From Myxococcales bacterium (GTDB lineage: Bacteria > Myxococcota_A > Polyangia > Polyangiales > JADJMO01), in the NCBI GenBank assembly GCA_016709545.1, contig JADJMO010000003.1, forward strand, positions 496,001 through 560,000: a stretch of DNA of 64,000 nt, in the 5' to 3' direction. Both the position numbers and the translations under genes were made by a program. Shown here piece by piece: positions 39,691 to 50,192 of the stretch (position 1 is the stretch's first letter; each line of letters begins with the position of its first letter). The notes under the pieces are model-generated. The model was not told the origin of the DNA, made no database searches, and saw only the letters and a list, made by a program, of their open reading frames with translations.

Positions 39691-40884
39691 GTGGCCACCG
39701 AGAAGCTCTACTGGAAAGACGCGTTCGCCACCGAGGTCGACGCGCGGGTCGTGGCGGTCGCCGACTGGAAGGGCACCCCGAGCGTGGTGCTCGACCGCAC
39801 GGTGTTCTACCCCGAAGGCGGTGGTCAGCTCGCTGATCGCGGCGCACTCGTCGTCGGCGATGCAAGCGTGCCGGTGGTCGACGTCCAGGTCGACGACGAA
39901 GGGCGCATCCACCATGTGCTCGCGGCGCCGTGGGCGCACGGGGAGACGACGGTGCGCGGCGCGATCGAGGTCGCCCGGCGTCGCGACTTCATGTCGCAGC
40001 ACACCGGGCAGCACCTGCTCTCGGCGGCGCTCGCGGTCGTCTGCAAGGGCGAGACGGTGTCGTCGCGGCTCGGCGCGGAGTCGTCGACGATCGACCTCGA
40101 TCTCGTCACGCTCGATCCGCGGGCCCTCGCCGACGCGGAGGCGCTGGTCAACGAGCGTGTCCTCGCCGATCTCGACGTGGTCGTCACGTTTCCCACGAGC
40201 GACGAGCTGCGCGCGCTGCCACTCCGGCGTGCCCCCAAGGTGAGCGAGGGCATCCGCGTCGTCACCGTGGCCGGGCTCGACTGCTCGCCGTGTGGCGGCA
40301 CCCACTGCGCGCGCACGGGGCAGGTGGGGTGGGTGCACGCGACCGGGATCGAGCGCTACAAGGGCGGCACGCGGGTCACCTTCCTCGCCGGCGCGCGCGC
40401 CCACGCCGACGCCACGCGCAAGGAGGCCGTACTGCGCGACCTGGCCCGCGAGCTCACCTGCGGCGTCCTCGACGTGGGCGCTGCGGTCGGCAAGCTGCGC
40501 AGCGACCTGCGGTCGAAGACGGATGCCTTCGCGGCGACGCGCGGCGAGCTGCTCCGGCTCGTCGCCGAGCGCGTGCACCGCGAGCGCCCACCGGGGGCCG
40601 GCCCTACCCGCATCGTGCTCCACCGCGAGCAGGAAGACCTCGGCGGACTGCGCAGCCTGGCGGCGGCGCTCGCCGCGCGACCCGACGTGATCGCCTTCGT
40701 CGGCGCGCGCGACCCCGAGAAGGGCGACCTCCTCGTCGTGGTCGAGCGAGGCTCCGGCGTCACCGAATTCGACTGCGGCAAGTGGTTCAAGGAGCGCCTC
40801 GCACGGGGCGCACGCGGTGGCGGGCGTCCCGAGCGGGCCGAGGGGCGACTGCCGCCCTCGATGTCCCTCGAGGAAGAGACGTGA
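39691..40884 (+). CDS. AlaX-type alanyl-tRNA editing protein with DHHA1 domain
   Basis: This 397-residue protein starts with GTG (MATEKLYWKDAFATEVDARV). It has the AlaRS editing domain without the synthetase: YPEGGGQLADRG, then the zinc ligands in MSQHTGQHLLSAAL (HxxxH) and SPCGGTHCARTG (CxxxH). The C-terminal ~150 residues resemble DHHA1 (RIVLHREQEDLGGLRSLAAAL, DVIAFVGARDPEKGDLLVVV). It should hydrolyse Ser- or Gly-tRNA(Ala) made by AlaRS in trans. The following lipoprotein gene overlaps its stop by GTGA. Confidence 0.9.
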   Translation: MATEKLYWKDAFATEVDARVVAVADWKGTPSVVLDRTVFYPEGGGQLADRGALVVGDASVPVVDVQVDDEGRIHHVLAAPWAHGETTVRGAIEVARRRDFMSQHTGQHLLSAALAVVCKGETVSSRLGAESSTIDLDLVTLDPRALADAEALVNERVLADLDVVVTFPTSDELRALPLRRAPKVSEGIRVVTVAGLDCSPCGGTHCARTGQVGWVHATGIERYKGGTRVTFLAGARAHADATRKEAVLRDLARELTCGVLDVGAAVGKLRSDLRSKTDAFAATRGELLRLVAERVHRERPPGAGPTRIVLHREQEDLGGLRSLAAALAARPDVIAFVGARDPEKGDLLVVVERGSGVTEFDCGKWFKERLARGARGGGRPERAEGRLPPSMSLEEET

Positions 40885-41825
40885 GGCGGGCTCTCCTCGC
40901 CGTCGCGCTCGCGGGCTGCGCCGGTCCCCAGCCCAAGAAGCCGGCGCCGCTTGTGGACGCGGGGCCTCCCGAGATCGGCGCGTCGGCGTCGGCGACCCCG
41001 GACGCGGGCCCGAAGGGCCCTTGCGGCTGCGACGACTACGGGAAGCCCGAGGTGCTCGGCAAGATCGGCGGAGAGCTCGACGAGGCCTCGGGGCTCGCGA
41101 CGAGCCGGCTCCATCCGGGGATCGTCTACACGCACAACGACTCGGGCGACACCGCGCGCGTGTTCGCCCTGCGAGAGGACGCGACGCAGGTGGCCGAGAT
41201 CGCGCTGGTCGGGGTCAAGGCGCGCGACTTCGAGGACATCGCCGTGGGCCCGTGCCCCGAGGGATCGTGCGTCTACGTCGCCGACATCGGGGACAACAAC
41301 AAGGTGCGCAAGAGCCTGGTCGTGCACCGCTTCGCGGAGCCGAAGGCACTCGCCGGCAAGCTCGCCGTCAATGCCGACCCGCTGCGCTTCAAGTACCCCG
41401 ACGGGCCGCACAACGCGGAGGCCCTGCTGGTCCACCCGAAGACGGGTGAGCTCGTGGTGGTGACCAAGGTGGTGATCGGCGCCATCGGCATCTACCGCTT
41501 CCCGACCCCGCTCGCGCCGAACGTCGAGGTGACGCTCGAGCACGTCGGCGAGGTGGTGGGCATCGACCCGCTGAGCCAGCTCGTGACCGCGGGGGCGGTC
41601 AGCCCGTGTGGCGATCGCCTGCTGCTCCGCACCTACGGCCGGCTCTACGAGTTCACCGTGACGGGGAGCGTCGCGGCCGCGTTGCTGGGCAAGCCGCGCG
41701 AGGTGCCCGCGCCGGACGAGGCGCAAGGCGAGGCGGTGACCTATCGCGCGAACGGGCAGGGGTACCTGACCACCTCGGAGGGGCTCGGCGCGCCGTTGTA
41801 CGGCACGCGGTGCGCTACTCCCTAG
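40881..41825 (+). CDS. putative lipoprotein, six-bladed propeller-like
   Basis: This 314-residue protein starts with GTG (VRRALLAVALAGCAGPQPKK) within the stop of the tRNA-editing gene; GAGGAAGAG lies just upstream. The lipobox Cys is at ~13 and an Ala/Pro/Asp spacer follows. The domain has LDEASGLATSRLHPGIVYTH, DFEDIAVGPCPEGSCVYVAD and HNAEALLVHPKTGELVVVTK, motifs of SdiA-regulated/esterase-like phytase propellers. The activity is unknown. Its stop shares CTAG with the convergent FadL-like gene. Confidence 0.68.
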   Translation: MRRALLAVALAGCAGPQPKKPAPLVDAGPPEIGASASATPDAGPKGPCGCDDYGKPEVLGKIGGELDEASGLATSRLHPGIVYTHNDSGDTARVFALREDATQVAEIALVGVKARDFEDIAVGPCPEGSCVYVADIGDNNKVRKSLVVHRFAEPKALAGKLAVNADPLRFKYPDGPHNAEALLVHPKTGELVVVTKVVIGAIGIYRFPTPLAPNVEVTLEHVGEVVGIDPLSQLVTAGAVSPCGDRLLLRTYGRLYEFTVTGSVAAALLGKPREVPAPDEAQGEAVTYRANGQGYLTTSEGLGAPLYGTRCATP

Positions 41826-43264
41826 AACGTGTAGGCGAAGCCGCAGCCGATGAGGTCGGCCGAGGCCTCGTAGCGCCCGGCGTTCACCGCCTCGAGCGGG
41901 GCGTTGCCGGTCAGCGGCGAGATGCGCGGGATCTTGGCGGTGTCGACGTCGACGTCGGTCGCCTGCGTGAACATGTGGGCGAGCAGGGCGTCGAAGCGCC
42001 AGTGTCTGCCGACGAAGAGCGAGCCGCCGATGGCGACCGTGGTCTTCGCGAAGTCGAGCGAGCTCAGCGAGAGGTAGTCCGAGGGCACCGCGCTCTTCTC
42101 GTACGAGAGGCCGGTGCGCAACGCGATGCGGTAGGTGCTCACCGGGAACTCGTATTCGCCGCCGATACGGAAGCTGTTCGAGTCGGTGAAGCCGCGGGGG
42201 ATGCTGATGTTCGGCAGCGCGAGCGACTTGGGCGCCCCGGTGATGTTCTCGAGGTAGATGTCCTTGGGGCGCGCCTCGATGGTCTGGTGCGACGACCAGA
42301 ACTCGCGCACGTAGGCGACCTCGACCTTCAGGTCGGGGAACGGCCGGACCTCGACGCCGAGGCGGATGGTCGCGGGGAGGGTGAACTTCACGCGGGCCGA
42401 TTCGCCGCGCACGCTCGCCGAGTCGACCGCCGAGGTGCCCGGTAGGCGCACCTTGATGGTGGCGTCGCTGTCGATCGCCATCGGCAGCTGGCCCGAGAAG
42501 CCGAAGCGAACGTGGGGGTCGGGCTCCCAGATCACGCCCGCGTTGGCCGTCGGGGCGAAGATGGGGCCGACGCGCATCTGGCTCGCGGCGTCCCATTCGG
42601 GCTGCTCGGGCGCGCAGACGAGGCGGTCCTGCGGGCACACGGTGAAGGTGACCGTCGACTGGAAGCGCCCGAGGAGCGCCATGGTGCCGATGCCGAGGCG
42701 CAGCTGCTTGGTCGGGCGCCACGCGAGCCAGAGGCCGGGCAGCGCGAGGGCCGAGCCGCTGAACGAGCCGAGGGTGTAGCGCGCGGGCGAAGGCTGTCCG
42801 TCGTCGAGGTGGTCGGCGTAGCTCGCGAGCGCGATGTAGGGCGCGACCACGCCGCCCGCGAGGACCCACTTCTTGTCCGCGTCGAGCGTGACCGAAGCGG
42901 CGATGGTGGGGAGCGGGAGGATCGGCGAGCTGCCCTTGATCGACGGCGACTCGATCACCCGCACGGTGTCGTCGGCGTCGACGATGCGGAGGCGCCGCCG
43001 GTAGTCGATCGAGAAGTGCACCCACGTGAAATCGACCAGCACGCTCGTGCCCGCGTCGACGATGCCCGCCGGGTTGTACCAGATGCCGTGCAGATCGTCG
43101 CAGCCGGCCACGTAGGCTCCGGCGCGCCCCATCGGCTTGACGCCGCGGTCCGAGAAGTAGAGCCCCGCCGCGCTGGCGGACCCGCTGCAGAGGAGCGCCG
43201 CGCCCACGAGGGCCCGGCCCGCGTTTCTCGCTGCGCTCACTCGTCGGCTGGAGCGGCCGCCCAT
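41822..43264 (-). CDS. FadL/OmpP1-family outer-membrane transport protein
   Basis: This protein is up to 480 residues. After a signal (RALVGAALLCSGSASA) the mature start AGLYFSDRGVKPMGRAGAYV and DLHGIWYNPAGI match the FadL N-terminal hatch (G.GRAG.A.A.D.....NPAG). Regular barrel strands follow, including RYTLGSFSGSALALPGLWLAW and LRTGLSYEKSAVPSDYLSLS, to a C-terminal aromatic FAYTF. FadL proteins move hydrophobic molecules such as fatty acids across the outer membrane. ATG 43264 lies inside repeat copy B; GTG 43240 outside the repeat is an equally good start. It is downstream of the 43309-47242 gene. Confidence 0.78.
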   Translation of the reverse strand: MGGRSSRRVSAARNAGRALVGAALLCSGSASAAGLYFSDRGVKPMGRAGAYVAGCDDLHGIWYNPAGIVDAGTSVLVDFTWVHFSIDYRRRLRIVDADDTVRVIESPSIKGSSPILPLPTIAASVTLDADKKWVLAGGVVAPYIALASYADHLDDGQPSPARYTLGSFSGSALALPGLWLAWRPTKQLRLGIGTMALLGRFQSTVTFTVCPQDRLVCAPEQPEWDAASQMRVGPIFAPTANAGVIWEPDPHVRFGFSGQLPMAIDSDATIKVRLPGTSAVDSASVRGESARVKFTLPATIRLGVEVRPFPDLKVEVAYVREFWSSHQTIEARPKDIYLENITGAPKSLALPNISIPRGFTDSNSFRIGGEYEFPVSTYRIALRTGLSYEKSAVPSDYLSLSSLDFAKTTVAIGGSLFVGRHWRFDALLAHMFTQATDVDVDTAKIPRISPLTGNAPLEAVNAGRYEASADLIGCGFAYTF

Positions 43265-43314
43265 GGAGGCGGCCGCCGCTCGCTGCGCTCGCCTGCGGCT
43301 CGCTGCGCTCACTT
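43251..43314. repeat. dispersed palindromic repeat, copy B
   Basis: This element begins GAGCGGCCGCCCATGGAGGC and matches copy A (20149-20212) at about 59 of 64 positions. Its 9-bp inverted repeat flanks CCATGG-like loop bases. It starts exactly at the stop codon of the 43309 gene and supplies the first codons of one possible FadL reading frame. A partial GAGCGCAGCGAG module recurs at about 43229-43240. Confidence 0.7.
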
Positions 43315-46300
43315 CTTCGTCGCCTGGCGGATGACTTCGTAGATCTGGGGCAGGCCACGCGACGGGTGCAGACACATCTCGGCGACCTCCTTGGCCATGT
43401 TGGCGTAGTCGGGGCCGGTGAGCTTGGAGGTGGCGTTCGGGTCGAGCCGGTTCACGTCGGCGACGACGCTCGCGATGACCTCGAACGGCGTGCGCAGGTC
43501 CTTGCCGGTGCCGAACGGCAGGAACAGGCGCTTGAGCACGTAGTCGGTGGCGCGGTGGGGGTCGATCATGCCGTTGCAGATCTGGTTGCCGCTGGCGTCC
43601 ACGGGGCGAGCGAACAAGCGCGCGAGCACCTCGAGCGCGCCGTCCGCCAGGCCGCGCATCACGACCTTGCCGCTCTCGTCGACGACGTTCTCTGCCGTGG
43701 CGCTCGCGAGCACGCGGTAGAGCGGGGTCAGGTTCACGTCGTCGTCCATCGTCTGCAGGAGGTCGACCAGCGCCGCGAGCGAGGTGCTCTGGGCGTCGTT
43801 GCCGGACGCGGCGTCGAGCAGGTAGGCGGCGAGCGCCAGCACCTCGGCGCGCGTCGCCGGGTCCTGCCGGAGCGCGTCGACGAGGTCGATCCCCGCGGCG
43901 AACGTGGGGCCCTCGAGGACGGACGACAGCGACGCGGCGAGGTCCTTCTCGGCCCAGGGACACGGAGCGGTCGGGTCGGGACAGTGCGCCGCGATCTGCG
44001 CCCGGGTCACGTCGAGCACGAGCGGCAGGATCTTGGGCAGCGCCTTCTCGCGGAACGCGGCGGTGTCCTTGGCGCCGTCGACGGTGAAGAACTGGTCGAC
44101 GATCTCGGAGCGCGCCTTGCGCCACTCGTCCTTGCGGGCCGGGGCGGGGAGGAAGGACTTGTCGATGGCGTGCAGGCCGTCGATGAAGAGGTAGATCGGC
44201 GTGAGCTGGGGGTTCTTGGTCCCGTCGTTGCGGAGGGCGAAGGCGTTGCCGCGGCGGTCCTTCAAGCCGGGCGAGCGCGCCGGGTCGACCAGGACGCGCA
44301 CCGCCTCGGCGAGCACCGTGACGCCGTCGCGGTCGGTCGCCTTGGTGCACTGGTGGGTCTTCGGGTCGAAGGCCTCGCAGTGCGGGACCTTCATGGCCTT
44401 GAGCGTCGTGACGAGCTCGAAGAGCGTGGGGAACAGGTCGGACTCGAGCATCTCGGCGAGGAGCGGCTCGTAGGTGACGGCGCCGTCCTGCGAGCACCAG
44501 CGCGCGTCGGTCTTCGGCAGGCTCGGGTCGCACTCGGCCTTGGTCTGCTTGTTCGAGCCCCAGTGGCGGTGCAGGGTGTCGAACAGGTCCACGAAGTAGA
44601 GCGGCTTGCCGTGGTCGGCGAACGCCGCGGCGAGCGGCTGCACGTTCTTGACGAAGTCGAGCACCTCGAGCGGGAACAGCGCGTCCTCGTCGCGACCGCG
44701 GATGGTGTCGGCGAACGAGGCGCACTTGCGCAGCTTGATCACCTTGCCGTCGCTCGGGTCGGTGAACGGCGCCTCGGGGCACGCCATGGAGGGGACCGGA
44801 TCGAGCACGCCCTCGAAGAACCTGTTGGTCTTGGCGTTGCCGGTGTCGCCGGGCAGGCCGTCGTGGGCCGTGTCGAAGTAGACCATGCGCGCGATGCCCG
44901 CGACCGTGGGGTGGGTGTTGAAGCCCTTCACGCCGCTGGCCTGCTCGAGGAAGGCGTCGGTCCCGCCGACGATGCCGGTGAGCGGCGAGGCCATGAGCGC
45001 GGCGAGGCACTTGTCGCGGACGTCGAACTTGGCGCGGTCGAGCGCCACGTCGAGCAGCAGCGCGGCGACGTTCTCGAAGCGCAGGATGCCGCACGCCGGG
45101 ATCTTCGTCGGCGCCGACTGGCCGACGAACGCGCAGGCGGCCTTGCTGAGGATGTTGGTCGGGTAGTCGAGCTTGACGGGGATCCCCGAGCCGGCGGGCC
45201 ACTGGATGTCGATGTGTGCGATCGCGTTGTCCTTGGTGCACGCGCCGAGGCCGTTCGCGTCGTGGAGCAGCTGCATGAACCGCTGGAGCGCGCTCCGGTT
45301 CTTGCCGCTGTCGGGCTGGCTGCGGTCGACCGGCGTGACGAACCCGCCGACGCTCCCCGTGGTGGCGTTGAAGGTGGGACCGTTCAGGTCCTTGCGGTTG
45401 TAGGTGAGCTGGTCCTTGTACTTCATGTACGCCACGAACGGCGTCTGCAGCTTCACCGTGCGCGGGTCCGCGAACGCCTTCAGCAGGTCCTCGAGGATCC
45501 CTGGCGTCTGCGCGATCTGGACGACCACGTCGAGCAGCTCGTCCCAGAGGAGCGAGTTCTCGGGCAGGCTCGCCTCGGGGTGCTTGTCGGCGATGGCCTT
45601 GAGCTGCAGCCCGACGCCGACGAGGCGGGCCACCTGCTGCGGCTTCTCGGCGAGGAGCTTGCGGAACAGCGCGAGGGCCTCGTCCACCTCCCGGCGCGCC
45701 ATGATCTGCCCGAGGGCGTGGACGAGGTCGACGATCGCGCTCTGGTCGGCCTGGAACGCGCGGTACTTCAGGCTCACGGGCTGGGTGCCGAGGTTCGCAG
45801 GGGGCGGGTCCTTGCGCGCAGCCCTCCACGCGGTCACGCGCGAGGGATCGGGCGGGTAGGTGCGCTCGGCGGTGGGGGTCGCGTCGCGCGGCCCGGCGAC
45901 GATGGGCACCCCCGCGAGCAGCTTCATCACGGTAGCGCTCGGCGTCTTCTTCGGGTCGGGCTCCACGAGCGGGCGGAGGTTCTTCACCACCGAGCCGGCG
46001 AAGGTCTTGCTCGTGTCGAGGTAGACGTAGAGTGGATCGCCGGTCGCCTGCAGCGCGAGGCCGAGCGGGTCGCGCTTGCCGTCCGCGCCTTCGAACGCGG
46101 GGAAGGGGGTGGCCGGCGCCGTGCTGCCGGTCACGAACTGACCGAGCGGATCGAGGTCGGGCAGGCCGTCGCCGTCGGCGTCGACGAACGGGGCGGGGAG
46201 CTTGCCCGCGACGAGCGGCACCGCGGCGAACGCGCGGAGGTCGCGGCGCACGATCGGCTTGGGCGCGCCGCCGATGCCGAAGTCGGGGTCGGTGGCGGTG

Positions 46301-47242
46301 AGGAGCTTGCGACTGAGCTCGAGGGTGGTGCGGGGGCGCGAGAGCACCTCCTTGCCGCCGAGCAGGGAGTCGACCGCGGTCGTGAGCGTGGCGGGCGCCG
46401 GGTCGCTCGAGGCGGTGCGCAGCTCCTCGTGCAGCACGCGCAGCATGGCCTGCATCTCGACGTGCGCCTTGCCAGGGACGACCGCGGGTCCATAGGGATC
46501 GGCGTTGCTCGCGACCACGCGGAGGAGCGCGTTCACGAGGTCGACGAGCCGGTCGTACGAGAGCAGCGGCCGCACGACGCCGAGGGCGAGCTCGGGGGCG
46601 GTAGCCCTTGCGCGCGTCGACCCGGGCGAGCGCGTTCTGGATCTCCTTGTCGCTGCGGACGTCGAGCATCAGCCGACCGAGCGCGTCGGTCATCATGGGG
46701 ATGGTGCGGTCCTCGTAGAGGTCGACCATCCGGGAGAGCGACTCGGCGAGCTCGTGGAGCAGCGCGCCCTTCTGGCCGGAGAGATCGCAGGACTTCGCCG
46801 GGTCCGCGTTGCTCGTGTCGCGGAGCGCCAGCGGGACGTCGGGCAGGATGTTGTCGAAGGCCGCGATCAGGTCCTCGCGTCGACGCCCGAGCGCCTCGAT
46901 GCGCGCGATCCGGTAGGCGCGGTTCTTCTTCTGCTGGTCGACGGTGACGACCTTGCCGGCGACGTCCGTGAGCGAAGAGTCGATGGGAGGCAGCTTGCTC
47001 GCGTCGACCGTGGCCGCGTAGACGCCCTTCGCGTCCGGCCGACAGACGCCGCGGAACGACGCCCCCGTGACGTCCTCGCGGAGCGCCTGCGCCCCGACGC
47101 GGTCGCACACGAGCGTGTAGAGCTCGCGGCCCACGCTGCCGCGCGCGGGGACGTTGCGCGAGGTGTCGAGCTCGTCGGCGAAGGAGGTCGCGACCACGGC
47201 CCCGAGCAACAGCGTCGTCCGGGAGAGGGCGCGGGGGATCAT
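43309..47242 (-). CDS. very large exported protein of unknown function (frameshifted)
   Basis: The repaired protein is about 1,310 residues. It starts MIPRALSRTTLLLGAVVATS with a cleavable signal (SFA-DEL). The frame breaks near 46598-46604 in a C run, between DARKGYRP and ELALGVVRPLLSYDRL. The body is mostly helical with several Cys pairs and one Ca-loop-like FVDADGDGLPDLDPLGQF. The sequence is even in composition, without repeats or known catalytic motifs. Phrases such as HDANGLGACTKDNAIAHIDI and PLYFVDLFDTLHRHWGSNKQ may help find homologues. It sits upstream of the FadL-like gene in one probable transcript, so an envelope role is likely but unproven. Confidence 0.65.
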
Positions 47243-47303
47243 CGGGGTGAAGAGGAGTATGCGGGGATCTGGGTCCGCAGGAAAGTGCACGCCGTACGCA
47301 AGT

Positions 47304-48624
47304 TCATTTCACCCGCAGCACCACGAGGGTCCGGTCGTCGTCGGCCGGCCCGAACGCGGCGACGGTGGCGAGGATCCGGTCGCGGATCCCCTCGACGCCC
47401 TCACCCGCCCGCACCGCAGCGGCGAAGGCCGCCTCCAGCCGGTCGAGCTCGAACCACTCGCCGGCGGCGTTGCGGGTCTCGGTGAGGCCGTCGGTGCGGC
47501 AGCAGCAGGACGTCGCCCGGCGACAGCGACAGCTCGGAGTCCTCGGTCTCGCGGGTCACGTCGGCGGTGATCCCGAGCCAGGTGCCGCGCGTCTCGTGGC
47601 GCTCGGTGACGCCCTTCTCCGCGCGGAACACGAGCAGGTCCTCGTGGGCGCCCGCGTGCACCAGCGTGCGGCGCGATGCGTCCCAGTGGAGCAGCGTGAG
47701 GGTCACGTGCTCGGGCTGCGCGAGGCGTACGTGGACGCTGTCGTGGATGACCTCGGCCAGCCGCGCGACGAGGGTGCTCGGCTTCGCGCTCGGCAGCCCA
47801 CGCACGAGCGCCGCCACGGCGGCCTGCACCATCAACATCACGACGCCCGCGGGGAGGCCGTGGCCGGAGACGTCGCCGATGCCGATCCACGCGCCATCCC
47901 GGGTGCGGACGACGTCGTAGTAGTCGCCGCCGACCTCGGTGGCGGTGACCATGGCGGCCGCGATCTCGAGCCCGGGCGCGGCGATCGGCGGCCGCGGGAC
48001 GAGGGAGGTCTGGAGGCGCCGCGCGATGTCGAGCTCGCCCGCGAGGCGCGCGGCCTCGGCGGCGGCGGCCTCGTGCGCGGCCTCGGCGCGGGCGCGCTCG
48101 TGCGCCTCGAGCGCCATGGTGACGAAGTCGCCGATGGACCCGGCGATGAGCTCCTCGTCGAGGGTCCAGGGGCGCGCGCCGCCGATGTGCTCGTGGCAGA
48201 GCACGCCGATCATGCGGCCCGCGCGGCGGATCGGGACGTCGAGCATGGCGTCGATCCCGAGCGGCCGCAGGTAGGGCGCCGAGAACTCGGCGGTGCGGGG
48301 GTCGGTGTGCGCGTCGTTCGCGGGGATGCTGCGGTCCTCTTCGAGCGCGCGGAAGTAGCCGGGAAAATCCTGGGCGCCGAGCACGACGCCGCTCGAGTGC
48401 ACGCGCTCCGCGCGCTGGAACAGGTCGAGGCAGCGGATGGCCGTGCGCTCGTCGTCGTAGAGCCAGACGCTCGCCCGCGCGACGTCGATCGCGCGCGCGG
48501 CCACCTCGGTGATCTGGGACAGCATGGCGGGCAGGTCACCCGCCTCGAGGGCGGGGCTCTGGGCCAGCTCCACGAGCAGCCGATTCCAGCCGTGGATGCG
48601 TGCGGTGCGCTCTTCTACGCTCAT
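47304..48624 (-). CDS. GAF-PP2C (RsbU/SpoIIE-like) phosphatase (frameshifted)
   Basis: The repaired protein is about 439 residues. A GAF domain (~15-175; RASVWLYDDERTAIRCLDLF, MLDVPIRRAGRMIGVLCHEH) is followed by a SpoIIE-type PP2C domain with ARRLQTSLVPRPP, EVGGDYYDVV and WIGIGDVSGHGLPAGVVMLM (metal Asp residues). The C-terminus in the other frame reads RTDGLTETRNAAGEWF and ends DDDRTLVVLRVK, completing the fold. An extra C near 47500 explains the shift. These enzymes dephosphorylate a STAS anti-anti-sigma factor in response to GAF signals. The gene is divergent (86 nt) from a STAS-like/RsbW-like pair. Confidence 0.82.
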
Positions 48625-48710
48625 GTTGCCTGTGCGCTCCTCCTCGGTGCTCGAGAGTGGCCGTCGTCCGGCCCTGCGCGAGTCATGGTAGAACATCCGT
48701 TGCGAGGACC

Positions 48711-49094
48711 ATGCACGATCTCAGCGAAGGCGATCTCGCCATCCGTCAGCGCACCGTCTCTCTCTCGGCGGCGGAGGGCCGGCGCGACGCCGTCCTCGAG
48801 CTCACCTGGCTCGGTCGCAGCGTCGACCAGCAACCCCGGGAGAAGCTCGCCCCCTATTTCCAGCAGGCGCTCAGCGAGGCGCTCACCGATCGCGCGCGCC
48901 TCGAGCTGCACTTCGAGCGCCTCGAGCACGTGAACTCGTCCACCATCACGGCCATCATCCAGTTCATCCAGGAGGCCAAGAGCCGCAAGGTCCCCGTCAC
49001 CGTGGTCTTCGACCCCACCCGCCGCTGGCAGCGTCTGAGCTTCGAGGCTCTGCGAGTGCTCTCGGGCGGCGGACTCGAGCTGCGGTCGGTGTGA
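48711..49094 (+). CDS. STAS-like partner-switching protein
   Basis: This 127-residue protein starts MHDLSEGDLAIRQRTVSLSA with GAGG just upstream. The central LHFERLEHVNSSTITAIIQF resembles the STAS strand-turn-helix, where DSSG-type Ser would be phosphorylated (here NSSTIT). KVPVTVVFDPTRRWQRLSFE follows. It overlaps the ATPase gene by TGATG. I infer that it is the phospho-switch between that ATPase and its target. Confidence 0.62.
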   Translation: MHDLSEGDLAIRQRTVSLSAAEGRRDAVLELTWLGRSVDQQPREKLAPYFQQALSEALTDRARLELHFERLEHVNSSTITAIIQFIQEAKSRKVPVTVVFDPTRRWQRLSFEALRVLSGGGLELRSV

Positions 49095-49606
49095 TGGCGC
49101 TGCCCCTGACCTCGGCGATCGTCGAGGCGCTGCCCGCGCCGGATTTTCGCCAGATCGACCAGCTCCGCGCCCGCGTGGAGGACGGATCGTTGTTCCCTGG
49201 GGAGGGGTTCCCGAGCGAGGACTCGGAGCTCCGCGAGAGCCTCGCCATCGTGTGCGGCGAGCTGCTCGAGAACGCCGCCAAGTACTCCGACTGGACCGCT
49301 GGTCGTTCGGTGTCGCTCACGCTGATCGTCGAAGGCGCGGACCTCGTGGTTCGCGTCGAGAACCCGGTGCGGCCGGGCGACGAACACGTGCGTGAGCTCC
49401 TCATGGGGCTCGCGTGGCTCGAGGCCCAGCCGAGCGCGGCCGTCGCCTACCAGCACCGGGTGATGGCGATCGCCGCAGCGCGGCCGGGTGGGCCGAGTCG
49501 CCTCGGACTGCTGCGCATCGCGTACGAGGCGGGGTGCTCGGTCGTGGCCGAGCTCGATCCGACCGAGACCCTCCTGACGATGGTCGCTCGCCTGCCCGTG
49601 CGATAG
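49094..49606 (+). CDS. RsbW-like GHKL ATPase (anti-sigma/ATP-binding protein)
   Basis: This 170-residue protein starts MALPLTSAIVEALPAPDFRQ. The N-box-like IVCGELLENAAKYSDW (ExxxNAxKY) matches anti-sigma serine kinases. The G1-type Asp-Gly motifs are weak or absent (VRVENPVRPGDEHV), so ATP binding may be altered. GPSRLGLLRIAYEAGC could be the G2-like segment. It probably binds the preceding STAS-like protein. The target sigma factor or other partner is not encoded nearby. Confidence 0.65.
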   Translation: MALPLTSAIVEALPAPDFRQIDQLRARVEDGSLFPGEGFPSEDSELRESLAIVCGELLENAAKYSDWTAGRSVSLTLIVEGADLVVRVENPVRPGDEHVRELLMGLAWLEAQPSAAVAYQHRVMAIAAARPGGPSRLGLLRIAYEAGCSVVAELDPTETLLTMVARLPVR

Positions 49607-49671
49607 CTCGGCCGTCGGTCGACGAGGCTGCTGGGTTGGCGCTGCAGGGGCGGGCCACTACCGTGGGACCC

Positions 49672-50109
49672 ATGCCGAACAAGTACGACCTCACGCCGCT
49701 CACCGCGGAGGCCCGCACCCGCCTCGCCGCGCTGCTCGATCCCGAAGAGCGGCGCGTGCTGCTGGCCCACGGCACCGAGCTCCCGTTCTGCGGTGGGCTC
49801 CTCGCCAACAAGGAGTCCGGGGTCTACGCCTGCCGGCTGTGCGGGCTGCCGCTCTTCCAGTCGACCGCCAAGTTCGAGTCGGGCACGGGCTGGCCCAGCT
49901 TCTACGCGCCGTTCGCCGCCGAGCACGTCGCGCGCATCGAGGATCGGAGTCACGGCATGCTGCGGGTCGAGATCCGCTGCCGGCGCTGCGACGGCCACCT
50001 CGGTCACGTGTTCCCCGACGGCCCACCCCCGACCGGCGAGCGACACTGCCTGAACTCGGCGGCCCTCGAGTTCTTCCCGGACGGCACCGAGCCCCCGCAG
50101 AAGTCCTGA
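49672..50109 (+). CDS. msrB: peptide methionine (R)-S-oxide reductase
   Basis: This 145-residue MsrB starts MPNKYDLTPLTAEARTRLAA. The zinc-binding CxxC pairs are CRLCG and CRRCDGHLGHVF; the substrate loop is ESGTGWPSFYAPF. The catalytic Cys is in GERHCLNSAALEFF, where most relatives have RYCIN. Residue spacing is normal. It repairs oxidised methionine R-sulfoxides with thioredoxin. It stands alone, without msrA nearby. Confidence 0.93.
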   Translation: MPNKYDLTPLTAEARTRLAALLDPEERRVLLAHGTELPFCGGLLANKESGVYACRLCGLPLFQSTAKFESGTGWPSFYAPFAAEHVARIEDRSHGMLRVEIRCRRCDGHLGHVFPDGPPPTGERHCLNSAALEFFPDGTEPPQKS

Positions 50110-50192
50110 AGCGCTTCACCAGTGCCTCACCCCTCGGCGCGAACCTCCCCTGAAAGTTGGACGTCGCGCCCCTGCGAATGCAGGCTCCTCGG

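Noticed and set aside
43366..46947. 1,193-residue plus-strand open frame
   Set aside because: Antisense to the large exported protein, which has a signal peptide and a balanced composition.
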